Below, piece after piece: positions 19,904-29,871 of a stretch of 64,000 nt of DNA. The notes beneath the pieces were generated by a model. The model was not told the DNA's origin. It made no database searches and was given only the letters and a program-made list of their open reading frames with translations. The DNA is from Verrucomicrobiales bacterium (GTDB taxonomy: Bacteria > Verrucomicrobiota > Verrucomicrobiia > Methylacidiphilales > JAAUTS01), in the NCBI GenBank assembly GCA_031256975.1, contig JAIRPN010000010.1, positions 1-64,000 on the forward strand, read 5' to 3'. How positions within the stretch are numbered: the stretch's first letter is position 1; every line of letters starts with the position of its first letter. Both the position numbers and the translations under genes were made by a program.

Positions 19904-20221
19904 TCATGACCGGATGGCCAGTTCGGCATAAACAGATGCCAGATTAGCCGGTTTCACCAACAACCGCGGCTTAACGGTTGAAGTGAGGGCACTGTTGCGG
20001 ACCGTGGCAGTAGACGTTTGCTTGAATGCCTCGTATTCTTGCAGGGAGACGACCTCGACCAGGAGGTTTAGCCTGACGTTGCGTTCCACGTCGCGGCAAA
20101 GGGCCAGCAGGCCGATGCGGGCCAGATTTTCCGGCGAGACTTCGCTGATCTGCTGGGCCTGTGCCACTGCGGCCCAGTGTTCCTCGCTTAGTTTGATGGT
20201 GATTTTATATGATGTTTTCAT
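19904..20221 (-). CDS. Hypothetical small protein, RHH-like (105 aa)
   Basis: MKTSYKITIKLSEEHWAAVAQAQQISEVSPENLARIGLLALCRDVERN...; N-terminus resembles Arc/MetJ-type proteins. Confidence 0.5.
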   Translation of the reverse strand: MKTSYKITIKLSEEHWAAVAQAQQISEVSPENLARIGLLALCRDVERNVRLNLLVEVVSLQEYEAFKQTSTATVRNSALTSTVKPRLLVKPANLASVYAELAIRS

Positions 20222-20288
20222 GCAAACCTACCCTAGCACCGGAATCAGAACCTGCCATGTGTTAGTGGCGACGGCACAACGATAATTT

Positions 20289-22088
20289 ATGACTGACACT
20301 GCCACCTCCTATAAAAACATCGCCGTGTTTTGTTGTCTCAACGCGTTAACCGCCATTTTGGCGGTAACCGCTTGTTTCAAGGCTTGCGGCATTGAACTTA
20401 ACGTCTGGGGATTGCTGTTTTCCATTGCCGCCAATTTTGGACATTTTGGAATAATCGCCCTGCTGGTTTTCGGTCTGCTAGCATTGGTTGGTTATTGCGG
20501 CAGGACAGTGACCAAACTTGTAGCCATCCTGCTGTGCACGGCATTGTTATCGGTTTTGGTATTGGATATTTTCGTTTATGTTCACTACCGGACACACTTG
20601 AATCCCGCCTTGCTCGGATTGTTTTTATCGCCTGCGGGCAAGGAATTGGTGACGATGGACACGGCCATGTGGTCGGTGGTGTTTGGGATGCCACTGGGCA
20701 TCGTGCTTTTGGAAATCGGTTACGTCAAGTTGGCTCCGCGTATCCATTTCAAGCCGGTTTTGTTCCTGATCGCGTTCTTCGCCGTATGTGTCCCCGCCTA
20801 CAATCTTATTTTTATCACGGCTAATTTTTACAATTACGCGCCGGTGTTAAGCCGGGCCGAGGCGGTGCCTTATTTGCAGGTGCTGACTGCCAACAAATTG
20901 TTGCGGAAAATGGGATTTAAGGAAAGGGATGCGCAGCGCGTACAAAGTTACACCGGGCACTTGAAGTATCCCGTTGTCCCGCTCCGGTTGCACAACATGC
21001 GGTCAAAGCCGAACATCCTGGTCATTTTAATAGATTCCTGGCGGCCTGACTCGCTTGACCGGCAAACCATGCCGCTGCTTCATCGGCGTTCAGCCAAGGC
21101 GGTTCGTTTCGACCAGCATTTTAGCGGCGGCAATGCGACCCGTTGCGGGGTGTTCGCATTTTTTTACGGCATACCGGCTTCCTATTGGCACAGCTTTCTG
21201 GCAGTAAGCCGAGAGCCGGTGTTGATGAATGTAGCGGCCCGAAACGGCTACGAATTCGCCATTTATGCCTCGGCAAACCTGACCTCGCCGGAATTTGACC
21301 GCACAGTGTTTTCAAGTGTGCCGAATTTAAGGACGGCATCCAAGGGGTCTACCAAAGTGACGCGCGATCTTGACGCGCAAAATGGTTTTCTGGATTTTTT
21401 GGCCAATCGCCAGGAAGACCGCCCATTCTTCGGTTTTATGTTTTATGACGCCCTGCAGGGAATTGAAGTGCCGAAAAACGGGGTGAGTCCATTTCCTACC
21501 GACCTGAAGGTCATGAACTATTTCTCACTGACCAATGACACCAATCAGGAACCAATTCGGAATTTGTACAAAAACGCCGCTTACAACGTGGATTTGATGC
21601 TGGACAGGGTTTTCGAAACCTTGGAACGACAGGGCCTGATGGGAAATACCATTGTCATTGTCAGCGGAGACCATTCGCAGGAACTAAACGATTCCCATAC
21701 CAACAGTTGGGGGCATAACGTCAATTTTTCAAGATATGAGACCCAAGTGCCGTTGCTTGTTTTCTGGCCGGGCAAGACTCCCGCACAATACAGCCACCGG
21801 ACAACGCACCTTGATGTGGTGCCGACGCTGATGCAAAGGGTGTTCAATTGTGAAAATCCCGCAGCGGATTACAGTGTTGGGGCTGACTTGTTTGATGCCG
21901 GCGAAAGACCTTATACGATTCTGGCCAGTTACTCAAAAACGGCAATTATGATTGGTGACGAGGTGTTCGTACTGGATAAATACGGTTTGAATCAAGGCTG
22001 GGACTTGGATTACTCCAAGAAAGCCGACCGCCTGCCGCCCAAGGTGCTAAAGTCCGCCTTGCTGGAAATGCGCCGTTTTTACGAGTAA
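20289..22088 (+). CDS. Membrane sulfatase / phosphoethanolamine-transferase-like protein, YejM (PbgA)-like
   Basis: N-terminal ~5 TM region, then PNILVILIDSWRPDSLDRQTMPLLHRRSAKAVRFDQHFSGGNATRCGVFAFFYGIPASYW... and IVIVSGDHSQELND..NSWGHNVNFSRYETQVPLLVFWPG, typical of the DUF3413/YejM sulfatase fold. Confidence 0.85.
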   Translation: MTDTATSYKNIAVFCCLNALTAILAVTACFKACGIELNVWGLLFSIAANFGHFGIIALLVFGLLALVGYCGRTVTKLVAILLCTALLSVLVLDIFVYVHYRTHLNPALLGLFLSPAGKELVTMDTAMWSVVFGMPLGIVLLEIGYVKLAPRIHFKPVLFLIAFFAVCVPAYNLIFITANFYNYAPVLSRAEAVPYLQVLTANKLLRKMGFKERDAQRVQSYTGHLKYPVVPLRLHNMRSKPNILVILIDSWRPDSLDRQTMPLLHRRSAKAVRFDQHFSGGNATRCGVFAFFYGIPASYWHSFLAVSREPVLMNVAARNGYEFAIYASANLTSPEFDRTVFSSVPNLRTASKGSTKVTRDLDAQNGFLDFLANRQEDRPFFGFMFYDALQGIEVPKNGVSPFPTDLKVMNYFSLTNDTNQEPIRNLYKNAAYNVDLMLDRVFETLERQGLMGNTIVIVSGDHSQELNDSHTNSWGHNVNFSRYETQVPLLVFWPGKTPAQYSHRTTHLDVVPTLMQRVFNCENPAADYSVGADLFDAGERPYTILASYSKTAIMIGDEVFVLDKYGLNQGWDLDYSKKADRLPPKVLKSALLEMRRFYE

Positions 22089-22093
22089 CGGGA

Positions 22094-22330
22094 TTATTTT
22101 TTGACCTTTGCGGGGAATGAGGATGGCGGCATTTTGCTGCGGGGGATGATTTCAAAGGGAGTGGTCAGTTGCCCGTACCGTTCCACATAGCGGCACAGTG
22201 CTTCCATCGTCAGGTTGACCAAATCGCTTTCAGCGATGCCGGAAAGTTGGTGGATGTGTGCGAGTCGTTTTTTGAGTTCGACGGGAATGCGGGCGGTGAC
22301 TCTGGATTCCTTGGCGTTTTGGGGTTTCAT
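22094..22330 (-). CDS. Small ribbon-helix-helix-like protein (78 aa)
   Basis: MKPQNAKESRVTARIPVELKKRLAHIHQLSGIAESDLVNLTMEALCRYVERYG... Confidence 0.5.
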   Translation of the reverse strand: MKPQNAKESRVTARIPVELKKRLAHIHQLSGIAESDLVNLTMEALCRYVERYGQLTTPFEIIPRSKMPPSSFPAKVKK

Positions 22331-22612
22331 CGGTGGGCATCATGCCGTTTTAGTGAAAAAGGAAAAGCTTTATTTTGACGAATGGCAACGATGTTATCCG
22401 ATGGTATTTAGGTGCCCGAAATCCCGGAAAAGCACTTTTTTGGGCGGAACAAAACCATTGTCATTGAAAAAATTCGCCTGTTTCGCTGTTGAGCAAAATG
22501 CCATTCAATCAATTAATAATCAGGCAGAACACGGTATAGTAATTAAAAGTTAGTGAGAAAACGCGCCCGACCCATTGACAAAAACCCGAAAATGTAATTC
22601 CATTGTTACCCG

Positions 22613-22771
22613 ATGGAACACAATGTGATTAATGAAGGCAACGCAAGCGCGACCGAAATGGCGGAGGTTGCCACCGTGATTTGCAAGGAACAACCTCTGC
22701 GGCAGTCGCTGGGCGAAAAACTGGCGGCGGTCTTGCCGACCGGCCGGGAAGGGAACGGGGACCATGAATAA
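22613..22771 (+). CDS. Short ORF (52 aa) at the head of the T4SS operon, below the track's size cutoff
   Basis: ATG at 22613: MEHNVINEGNASATEMAEVATVICKEQPLRQSLGEKLAAVLPTGREGNGDHE*; its stop overlaps the VirB2-like start at 22764. Confidence 0.4.
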   Translation: MEHNVINEGNASATEMAEVATVICKEQPLRQSLGEKLAAVLPTGREGNGDHE

Positions 22772-23078
22772 AACCGGGGTTTGGATTATTTGCGCGTGGC
22801 TGGTGCTGCAATCCCGCCTGCTGGCCGCCACCGGTTACACTGGCGACGCGCGTAGCGAGTTCAAGGAGGGAATGCTGCTGGTGTTCGAGATCGGCAGCAT
22901 CATCTTCTTCGTGCTGGGGGTATTCGGCATCGGTTACGCCGGACTCAATTACAAAAAGGACGAGGAACAGTCCAAGAAAGCCATGATCGGCTGCGCGATT
23001 GCCGCCGGTTGCGGGTTGATCGGCGCGGCCATCTTCCAGGCTTTCCGCATGGACAACGCGATTATCGCCTTTCGTTAA
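22764..23078 (+). CDS. VirB2/TrbC-like pilin subunit
   Basis: Signal peptide plus two hydrophobic segments in ~104 aa; first gene of a VirB-ordered operon. Confidence 0.6.
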   Translation: MNKTGVWIICAWLVLQSRLLAATGYTGDARSEFKEGMLLVFEIGSIIFFVLGVFGIGYAGLNYKKDEEQSKKAMIGCAIAAGCGLIGAAIFQAFRMDNAIIAFR

Positions 23079-23082
23079 ACTT

Positions 23083-23403
23083 ATGGAACACCTTCGCTAC
23101 ACCCCGACCCATTCCGCCGACGAGAACGCCGGCAGGATTTGGGGTATTCGTAACGAATACCTGCTGATTGCGGTGGGTGGCGGCATCGCCGGCATCTGCG
23201 TGATGATGGTTTGCCACATGGCGCATTGTCCGGTGATCGTTTCGGTGCTGGCCGGCTTGGTGCCGCTGACGCTGACCCTGGTTTACATTTTTACGTTCAA
23301 ACACAACCGTCCGCCGTCCTTTGATCTGGACTGCCTGGAACTGCTGATCCACGGCAACCACTGGGGCCGTCATCCGGGGAAAGGGAAGCATGAGCAATCC
23401 TGA
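23083..23403 (+). CDS. VirB3/TraL-like T4SS membrane protein
   Basis: Short protein with a pair of TM segments directly upstream of and overlapping the VirB4-like ATPase. Confidence 0.65.
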   Translation: MEHLRYTPTHSADENAGRIWGIRNEYLLIAVGGGIAGICVMMVCHMAHCPVIVSVLAGLVPLTLTLVYIFTFKHNRPPSFDLDCLELLIHGNHWGRHPGKGKHEQS

Positions 23404-26065
23404 CGGTTATTTCATGGAGGATTTGCTGGTGTGGCAGGAACTTGACCGGCGCGGGTTCATCGCCAAGGGGTTTGCCTTTGACCCCGCCGATTTCCGCAAT
23501 GCTTCGGTGTCCATGCTGAATGAATGGCAGGAAAAATTATGCCGGATGTTCCGTTCACTGGAACAGGCCGTGCACTTGCAGATCAAATGGTCGGTGGATG
23601 CGAACTACCGGGAGGTGTTGGAATATTACCGGCAGCAGACCGGACTGCTGGTAAAGAACGACTTTACCCGTCTGGTGAGGGAAGAACGCTACCAACGCTA
23701 CTGGCAGGGGATGATTGACCGCAAATTGCGCCGCGAGCGTCTTCATCTGTACCTGGCCAAGGCCATCACCGTCACACCGGACGGGCAACACGATTTAGAG
23801 CAAGATAGCAAGCTCCTGCAAGCTTACGCCAACAGCTTCGCCTTGCATGGCGAAGCATTCAATACCATTGCCGGTGAAATGGCCGCATTGGCTCCCATGA
23901 GCGATGCCGACCATTTCCGGCAACTGGCGTATTTTCTCAATCCGTCATTCCACGGGCGCTTCGACTTCGACCCGCTTGACCAGTTCGACCCGCTGAAAAG
24001 CATCCAGGAGAACTGCTGGCAATCGGAGTGTATTGCCGACAAGGGGGTGTTCAAACTGGATGGTTACTACAACCAGTTAATCGTGTTGAAGCGCCTGCCG
24101 AAACACACCTTCCCCGGCATCATCAACGGGTTGACCAGCCTGCCGTTGCTGGATTATTCCATCACGGTCAATTTGTATCCGCTGCCGGTGCAAAAACTGG
24201 TGGACAAACTGGAGAAGGAAATTGACGCCTTGAAAACCGCCTACCGCGCCCAGGGCAAGCGTTCGATTTTGACCACCATCCAGAAGAAGGAGCAGCAGGT
24301 CACCGAATTGACGCAGGGTTATCACTATCCCTTCAAGATGGATTTTGTGGTGCAGGCGTGGGATGCGGAGTTGCAAAAACTGCAAGCCAAGTGCGGAGCC
24401 ATCAAGGCGGCGATCAACGGCATGGGCGGGGCGCAATACTGGGAGGTGAATCATCCGATCACCGCGAAAAAACTCTGGTACCAGACCTGGCCCGGCTGGA
24501 TACACGGTTCATATCGCGCCCACGCGCTGGACGTCAGCGACGTGCACGCCGCCGATTTGCTTCCCAGTAGCAGCACTTTTTCCGGCCATCTATTGGGAGC
24601 GGAAGCGTTGTATGAGGGTTCCAACCGGAATCTTATCGGGGTGAAAAACTTCATTAATGACACGCCTCAGTCGGCGGTGTTGTTCGGTGACACGGGCGCG
24701 GGCAAATCGGCCTTGTTGTGTGATTTGCTGGCGCAGACCGAACCGTATTACGCCTACACCGTCATCATCGAAGAAGGACTTTCCTACGGCATCTACACGC
24801 AGTTGATGGGAGAAAGACCGATCATCATCCAACCGGACGGCGATTTGACCCTGAATTATTTCGATACGCAAGGCTTGCCGCTGTCGTCATTGCAACTGGC
24901 GACTTGCACGGCCCTGGTGTCGCAGATGGCCGGGAAAATGGCCGATGAGGACAAGCAGAATCTGCGTTCCTCATTGATCTACCAATACATCGATGAGTTG
25001 TACAACGCAGTGTACGAGGACTGGCAGCAGTCGCACAGCGACCTATTGCCTGAAATTGCCCGCCGTGCTTACGCGGTGAATCAATTCCGCCTGAAACGGA
25101 TGCCGGTTGGCAGCACCTACCTGGAAGCGTGGGCGGAGTTGCGGGACTTGTTGGTCGCCAACGATGAATTTGCTTCTGAATTATTGGCAAAGGTTTCGGA
25201 GGAAAACATTTCGCAGATGCTGAAGGATTTTTCCCAGGGGAAAATCATGCGCAACACGGCCCTGGCTTGGTTCAAGCCGGAGGACTACCCGCAGCACACC
25301 CACCTGTATGAAATCATGCGCCATACCCCGATGCGCCAGCATGACAAGAACGTGGTGGGGGACTTGGCTTCACTCCTGGCACCGTGGTGCGCGGGCGGCC
25401 CCTACGGAAAATTATTCGACGGTATCAGCAATTTGTCGCTGACCGGCAGGCTGGCGCATTTTGAACTGGGTTACATTCCCGATGCGGCGAAGGAATTGAA
25501 GGCGTTGGCCGGTTTCCTGATCAGCAACCACATGCGCCAGCACATTGTCACCCTGCCAAGGGGGTTGTGGAAACGGAAGATCGACGAGGAAATGGTGCGT
25601 CGCTTGTCGGTGCCCGGCGCGGAGAAAATCGTCGAGGAAGAATATTCGGGCTTCCGCAAATACAACTGCTGGAACATCTCGGTGATCCAGCAATATGCCA
25701 AGTTCAAGCAGTCGCCTGTCAGGCCGGTGGTGATGGGAAACTCGAAGCAGTTCTTTTTCCTGAAAATGGCGGATCTGGGCGACCTGGAGGATATTTCCCA
25801 TGACGTGGCCCTGCCGGAAATCACCAAGCGGGCCATCAACACCTATCCGTCGCCGGAGAATCTGCCCGCACAGAACCGCTATTCGTCACTGACTTATCTG
25901 CACCGTACCGGTGGCAGACCGGTTTGCGGCACGGTGCATCACCGGGCCAGCCGTCCGATGCTCTATGTGTCGTCCAGCACCGGCGCGGATTTTGACCGGC
26001 GGGCCAAGGCTCTGAAAAGGTATCCCTCGGTGTTGGAGGGGGTGTTGGCGGAGTCAGGCAAATAA
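23390..26065 (+). CDS. VirB4/TrbE/TraC-like conjugation ATPase
   Basis: 891 aa; Walker A SAVLFGDTGAGKSALLCDLL; long N-terminal VirB4-type domain. Confidence 0.88.
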   Translation: MSNPDGYFMEDLLVWQELDRRGFIAKGFAFDPADFRNASVSMLNEWQEKLCRMFRSLEQAVHLQIKWSVDANYREVLEYYRQQTGLLVKNDFTRLVREERYQRYWQGMIDRKLRRERLHLYLAKAITVTPDGQHDLEQDSKLLQAYANSFALHGEAFNTIAGEMAALAPMSDADHFRQLAYFLNPSFHGRFDFDPLDQFDPLKSIQENCWQSECIADKGVFKLDGYYNQLIVLKRLPKHTFPGIINGLTSLPLLDYSITVNLYPLPVQKLVDKLEKEIDALKTAYRAQGKRSILTTIQKKEQQVTELTQGYHYPFKMDFVVQAWDAELQKLQAKCGAIKAAINGMGGAQYWEVNHPITAKKLWYQTWPGWIHGSYRAHALDVSDVHAADLLPSSSTFSGHLLGAEALYEGSNRNLIGVKNFINDTPQSAVLFGDTGAGKSALLCDLLAQTEPYYAYTVIIEEGLSYGIYTQLMGERPIIIQPDGDLTLNYFDTQGLPLSSLQLATCTALVSQMAGKMADEDKQNLRSSLIYQYIDELYNAVYEDWQQSHSDLLPEIARRAYAVNQFRLKRMPVGSTYLEAWAELRDLLVANDEFASELLAKVSEENISQMLKDFSQGKIMRNTALAWFKPEDYPQHTHLYEIMRHTPMRQHDKNVVGDLASLLAPWCAGGPYGKLFDGISNLSLTGRLAHFELGYIPDAAKELKALAGFLISNHMRQHIVTLPRGLWKRKIDEEMVRRLSVPGAEKIVEEEYSGFRKYNCWNISVIQQYAKFKQSPVRPVVMGNSKQFFFLKMADLGDLEDISHDVALPEITKRAINTYPSPENLPAQNRYSSLTYLHRTGGRPVCGTVHHRASRPMLYVSSSTGADFDRRAKALKRYPSVLEGVLAESGK

Positions 26066-26097
26066 TTTTTAGGAACAATCAAACCAAAGGACAGAAG

Positions 26098-27018
26098 ATG
26101 AAGAAGATAATCGGAAAATTACTGGCCGCGCCCCTGTTGGGCGCGGCGTTAAGCGCCAACGCATGGGCCGGGGGCTGGACCAGCGTCAGCGGCACGGGGC
26201 AGGCGGCCAGCGACGGGTTGTTGCTGGTCACTTCCAACTGGAACACCACCCTCACCGGGGCGATTTCCACGGACGGCAGCACCTACACTCAGCGCTTTGA
26301 AGTGTCCAAGCGTGACGAATACGGGCAGGGCTACACCAGCGCGACCATGCCGGTGTGCAAGGACGAATACTGGAAAATCACCGGCGCCAAAAGCGTCTGG
26401 TTTTTCAAGCTGGAAGGCAGCGACGGCGCGGACGGGCTGGACGGCCAGGTGGCGGTGATCGAGACGGCAGTCAACGATTTGGAGCGTGAAATTGACCGCA
26501 TCCAGGACGACATCAATGCCATCGGCGGGGGCCTGGATGCGATCAACGGCAATCTGGCCGGACTGGGCAATGACCTGGCTTCCATCAGGAGCGAGTTGAT
26601 TACCTACGGCGACACGCTGGTCTGGTTGCAGCAGCAGTTAAGTGATTTACAGAATCAGGAACAGTCCCATGTCGCGGACTTGCAGGAAAAAATCGACGCC
26701 TTGACGGTGACGATGGACGGATTGCGTGACGAGGTAAATGGGCAGATCGTGGCGCTGACCAAGCGGCTGGACGGTTTTGACAGCCGGTTGACCGACTTGG
26801 AGCAAAAAGTCGCTACGCAAGGTTCCGGCAAACAATCCTCCTCCGACTGGTGGGGCAAGGCGGGGGCCGGTCTTGGCGTGGCCGGGGTTGGCATTGCGGT
26901 CGGGCATTTGGTTTCGGACGAAGACAATGCGGATGAAAAAGAGCCGGCAGAAGGTTGCGGTGCTCCCGTGCCCGCCGCTCACACCCGTCCGGGCTATCAG
27001 GAAGCTACCGGGAATTAA
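26098..27018 (+). CDS. Secreted coiled-coil protein with C-terminal hydrophobic segment, T4SS operon accessory
   Basis: Signal peptide MKKIIGKLLAAPLLGAALSANAWA; GSDGADGLDGQ linker; heptad-rich region; C-terminal GKAGAGLGVAGVGIAVGHLV. Confidence 0.6.
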   Translation: MKKIIGKLLAAPLLGAALSANAWAGGWTSVSGTGQAASDGLLLVTSNWNTTLTGAISTDGSTYTQRFEVSKRDEYGQGYTSATMPVCKDEYWKITGAKSVWFFKLEGSDGADGLDGQVAVIETAVNDLEREIDRIQDDINAIGGGLDAINGNLAGLGNDLASIRSELITYGDTLVWLQQQLSDLQNQEQSHVADLQEKIDALTVTMDGLRDEVNGQIVALTKRLDGFDSRLTDLEQKVATQGSGKQSSSDWWGKAGAGLGVAGVGIAVGHLVSDEDNADEKEPAEGCGAPVPAAHTRPGYQEATGN

Positions 27019-27020
27019 CA

Positions 27021-27428
27021 ATGACTGTTCCACGATTTTTACCCCTGTTGCTGGTGGTGCTGTCCCTGGCCGCGTGTTCCAGCCGTGCCTTGTACGATAC
27101 GGCGGGAGCCGGGGCGGGGGCGGTGATTGCCAACCAATTGAGCGACGGCGACGCGATGATGACCGCCGTCGGCGCGGGCGGCGGGGTGTTGGCCTCGGAG
27201 TTGTTGCAGGGCGCCGCCGAGAACGGGCGACGGGAACAGTACAACCGGGGCTATGACCGGGGCGCGTCGGACGCCGCCAAGCGGATGTACTGGGTGACGC
27301 AGAATTTGCAGCAGCCCGATGCCAGGCGGGAAACGAAACTCCGTTATTACACCTTTCCGGCGGGCGGCATGGCGGCGGACGGCGTGAACGAACAACCCTA
27401 TGAGGTGACCGTGCCGGTGGAGGAATAA
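27021..27428 (+). CDS. Putative lipoprotein in T4SS operon
   Basis: ATG at 27021 (track start 26955): MTVPRFLPLLLVVLSLAACSSRALYDTAGAGAGAVIANQL, lipobox LAAC. Confidence 0.65.
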   Translation: MTVPRFLPLLLVVLSLAACSSRALYDTAGAGAGAVIANQLSDGDAMMTAVGAGGGVLASELLQGAAENGRREQYNRGYDRGASDAAKRMYWVTQNLQQPDARRETKLRYYTFPAGGMAADGVNEQPYEVTVPVEE

Positions 27429-27431
27429 ACC

Positions 27432-28166
27432 ATGCACTATTTTTTATCAACGATGGCGGCCTTGTGGCTGGCTGGCAATTTATTGCATGCGCAATATGCC
27501 ACCAGCGACGCGTTGACCCACGCCTTGATTGAGCAAAAGACTGCCCAGGATTTGGACAAATGGGCTGAACAACTGGCCCGGATGAACGACCAGTTGACAC
27601 AGGGAAAACGGATCATTGACCTGACCGGCGACCCGGCGCAGGCGGTCGGGGCCGTGGGTGCGGTGGCGGGCGTAGACCCGACCGTCAAATCCGGTGTCAC
27701 CTCGTCACTGGCGTCCCTGCAAAAGAGTATCAATGCCGGACAATCCTTGTACTGGAACGGCAACGGCTTGTACCAACAGTTGCCCAATACCTTGCCGGAT
27801 GGCGGGAAAATCACCCGCGACCTTGACTCGTACAAGTCAATCGCCGCCTTTGAAAACACTTATGACCGTTATGTGCTGGGAGCGGACAAGTTGCAGGGGG
27901 CACGGGACAAATTGCTCAGGGATATCGAGGTGACCCAGTCGCTTGCCGTTACCACCGAGAGCCAGCAGCGTGAGAAGCAGGCAAAGCTTGCCGTGCAGCA
28001 GGCACAGTTGGCGGCCTTGGACCAGGAACGGGCACGGCTTTATGAGGAAGCGGCAATCCAGAAAGCCGCCAACGACGAGCAACGCATCAAGCAGGAACAG
28101 GCGCAGCGCGAGGGCAACCACAGCGAACGGCAAAACTTCTGGGAACAACAGGCACAGCAGAATTAA
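27432..28166 (+). CDS. VirB5/TrbJ-like T4SS protein
   Basis: Signal peptide, helical region (LDKWAEQLARMNDQLTQGKRIIDLTGD), coiled-coil C-terminus; position in operon. Confidence 0.6.
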   Translation: MHYFLSTMAALWLAGNLLHAQYATSDALTHALIEQKTAQDLDKWAEQLARMNDQLTQGKRIIDLTGDPAQAVGAVGAVAGVDPTVKSGVTSSLASLQKSINAGQSLYWNGNGLYQQLPNTLPDGGKITRDLDSYKSIAAFENTYDRYVLGADKLQGARDKLLRDIEVTQSLAVTTESQQREKQAKLAVQQAQLAALDQERARLYEEAAIQKAANDEQRIKQEQAQREGNHSERQNFWEQQAQQN

Positions 28167-28175
28167 GCCAATGAT

Positions 28176-29369
28176 ATGAAGGATTTAACCGACCAACTTT
28201 ATCAATTTTTGCTCAGCGACCTGCACTCGGCGGTGATGGCCTTTGCCGACACGCTTTTGCAACTGGCCTTCGTGATTATCGTGCTGGGCATCGGTTGGAG
28301 CGCGTTGAAGCACCGTTTCCGCCATGATACCGGCGATTTGCTTTGGGCGGTTGCGGCGGCGGGCATCATTGCCGGGCTGATTGCGGTGTGGCCGGCCCTG
28401 GCGGAACCCCTGGGGAATTTTCACCGGATTGTCGAGGGGCTTTCAGGGCAAATCCGCCAGAACGTGATGGGCGCTTATTCCGGGGCGCTGGCTGCTTTTG
28501 AAAAAGGCAGCCTGCGCTGGTCGCTGCTGGTTGACCCGGTGGACTGCATCACCGGGGTGATCGTGTACTTCATGTCCTGGGCGGGCTTCATCGTGATGAG
28601 TTGTGCCAAGCTGTTGCAGTTTTTCCTGATTGAATTGTCGCTGGCGTTTTCATCGGTGTTTTTGTCGCTGTTCGCGTTCCAGGCTACCCGCAGCATCGGG
28701 GTCAATTTCGTGAGCGGCTCCATCGGCTTGTTTTTGTGGCCGCTGACCTGGAACTTTGTCGATCTGGCGCTGATGCCGATGGCGAAGTATGCCGCCGCGC
28801 AGGCGGCCGCTCCGATGGTCATGCTCAATACCATGGGCTGCCTGGCGGCCTGCACCCTGCTTGGGTACATTCTGGCCCCGTTCTGGCTGACCCACAAGCT
28901 GAAGACCGGCGGCGATCCGGGTTCCGCATTGGTGGGAGCCAGTGTCGGGTTGACGGCGGCGCTGGCCGCCTTTGCCGCCAAGATCGGTTTGTCGCTGGCC
29001 TTGGGTAATCCGGTCCCCGCAGTTGAAGGTGCGGCCTCGCTTGGCAAGGAAACGAAAGACGGGGGAGGCAAGGAGCCGCCGCCCCCGTCCTCTGGCGGTG
29101 GTAGTGACCCGTTACCGCCCGTTGACCCAGCACCGGTGCCACTGGCACCTGTTTCTTCCGGTGGTTCGTCAAGCGGTGGCGGAGCGGCAGTTTCCTATCC
29201 CGGCGGTGTTTCATCGGGCAACAAGGCAAGTGTCAGCGTCCCCATGGCGGACTTGGTGGAACCGCCGCCCTTGCCGGCTGTTGTCAAGATGACCCCGCCC
29301 GAAGGCGTGGCGTTGACCCCGACTTTTACCCCGCATCCGAACACCCTGATCGGACAAACCATCAACTAA
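28176..29369 (+). CDS. VirB6/TrbL-like polytopic T4SS channel protein
   Basis: Multiple TM segments with Pro/Gly/Ser-rich C-terminal tail, TrbL-like. Confidence 0.7.
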   Translation: MKDLTDQLYQFLLSDLHSAVMAFADTLLQLAFVIIVLGIGWSALKHRFRHDTGDLLWAVAAAGIIAGLIAVWPALAEPLGNFHRIVEGLSGQIRQNVMGAYSGALAAFEKGSLRWSLLVDPVDCITGVIVYFMSWAGFIVMSCAKLLQFFLIELSLAFSSVFLSLFAFQATRSIGVNFVSGSIGLFLWPLTWNFVDLALMPMAKYAAAQAAAPMVMLNTMGCLAACTLLGYILAPFWLTHKLKTGGDPGSALVGASVGLTAALAAFAAKIGLSLALGNPVPAVEGAASLGKETKDGGGKEPPPPSSGGGSDPLPPVDPAPVPLAPVSSGGSSSGGGAAVSYPGGVSSGNKASVSVPMADLVEPPPLPAVVKMTPPEGVALTPTFTPHPNTLIGQTIN

Positions 29370-29385
29370 TTGAAAGACCACCCCC

Positions 29386-29865
29386 ATGCGCAGAATCATT
29401 GACCAATTGTTCGCCGTCAACCTGAAGAAAGTATTGGAAGCCTACGGACATCTACCCGCTTTCGAGCGGGCCCTTGCCAAACCCGACCCTGACAACGTTT
29501 TTGCGGTTGGCCTTGACAACCCGCCCTATCAAAAACTGCATGTCGAGGTGCTGCCGCCGGAAATGAACCGGTTCAACGTGCCCGCCGTGGCGGTGTCGCA
29601 CACCTTCGTGCAGAACGGCGACCTGATGCGCGATCCCGAGATTGTTTTTGCCGTCAAACCGGAAGGCTGGGTGCCCTATGAATGTACCCAGGACCCGCTG
29701 GGCCATTATGCGAGCGCCTTTGATGCGGACGGAAAATTTGACGAAAAAATCAGCGCTGACATGCGGCAATTGTCCGTGGTCTGGGCAAGAAACCTGATCG
29801 GGCAGGGCTGGGCCGGACAGCAGGCCGACCAGTCCCAATCCCGATCCATAAAACCCGGACTCTGA
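29386..29865 (+). CDS. Hypothetical protein, mobile-element associated (resembles the DUF6908 family by memory)
   Basis: VSHTFVQNGDLMRDPEIVFAVKPEGWVPYECTQDPLGHYASAF; family label unverified. Confidence 0.45.
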   Translation: MRRIIDQLFAVNLKKVLEAYGHLPAFERALAKPDPDNVFAVGLDNPPYQKLHVEVLPPEMNRFNVPAVAVSHTFVQNGDLMRDPEIVFAVKPEGWVPYECTQDPLGHYASAFDADGKFDEKISADMRQLSVVWARNLIGQGWAGQQADQSQSRSIKPGL

Positions 29866-29871
29866 CTCTTT

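Noticed and set aside
19633-19929. ORFs in the 19.6-19.9 kb intergenic stretch (possible IS remnant)
   Set aside because: Short overlapping ORFs on both strands with no recognisable transposase motif and no terminal inverted repeats.
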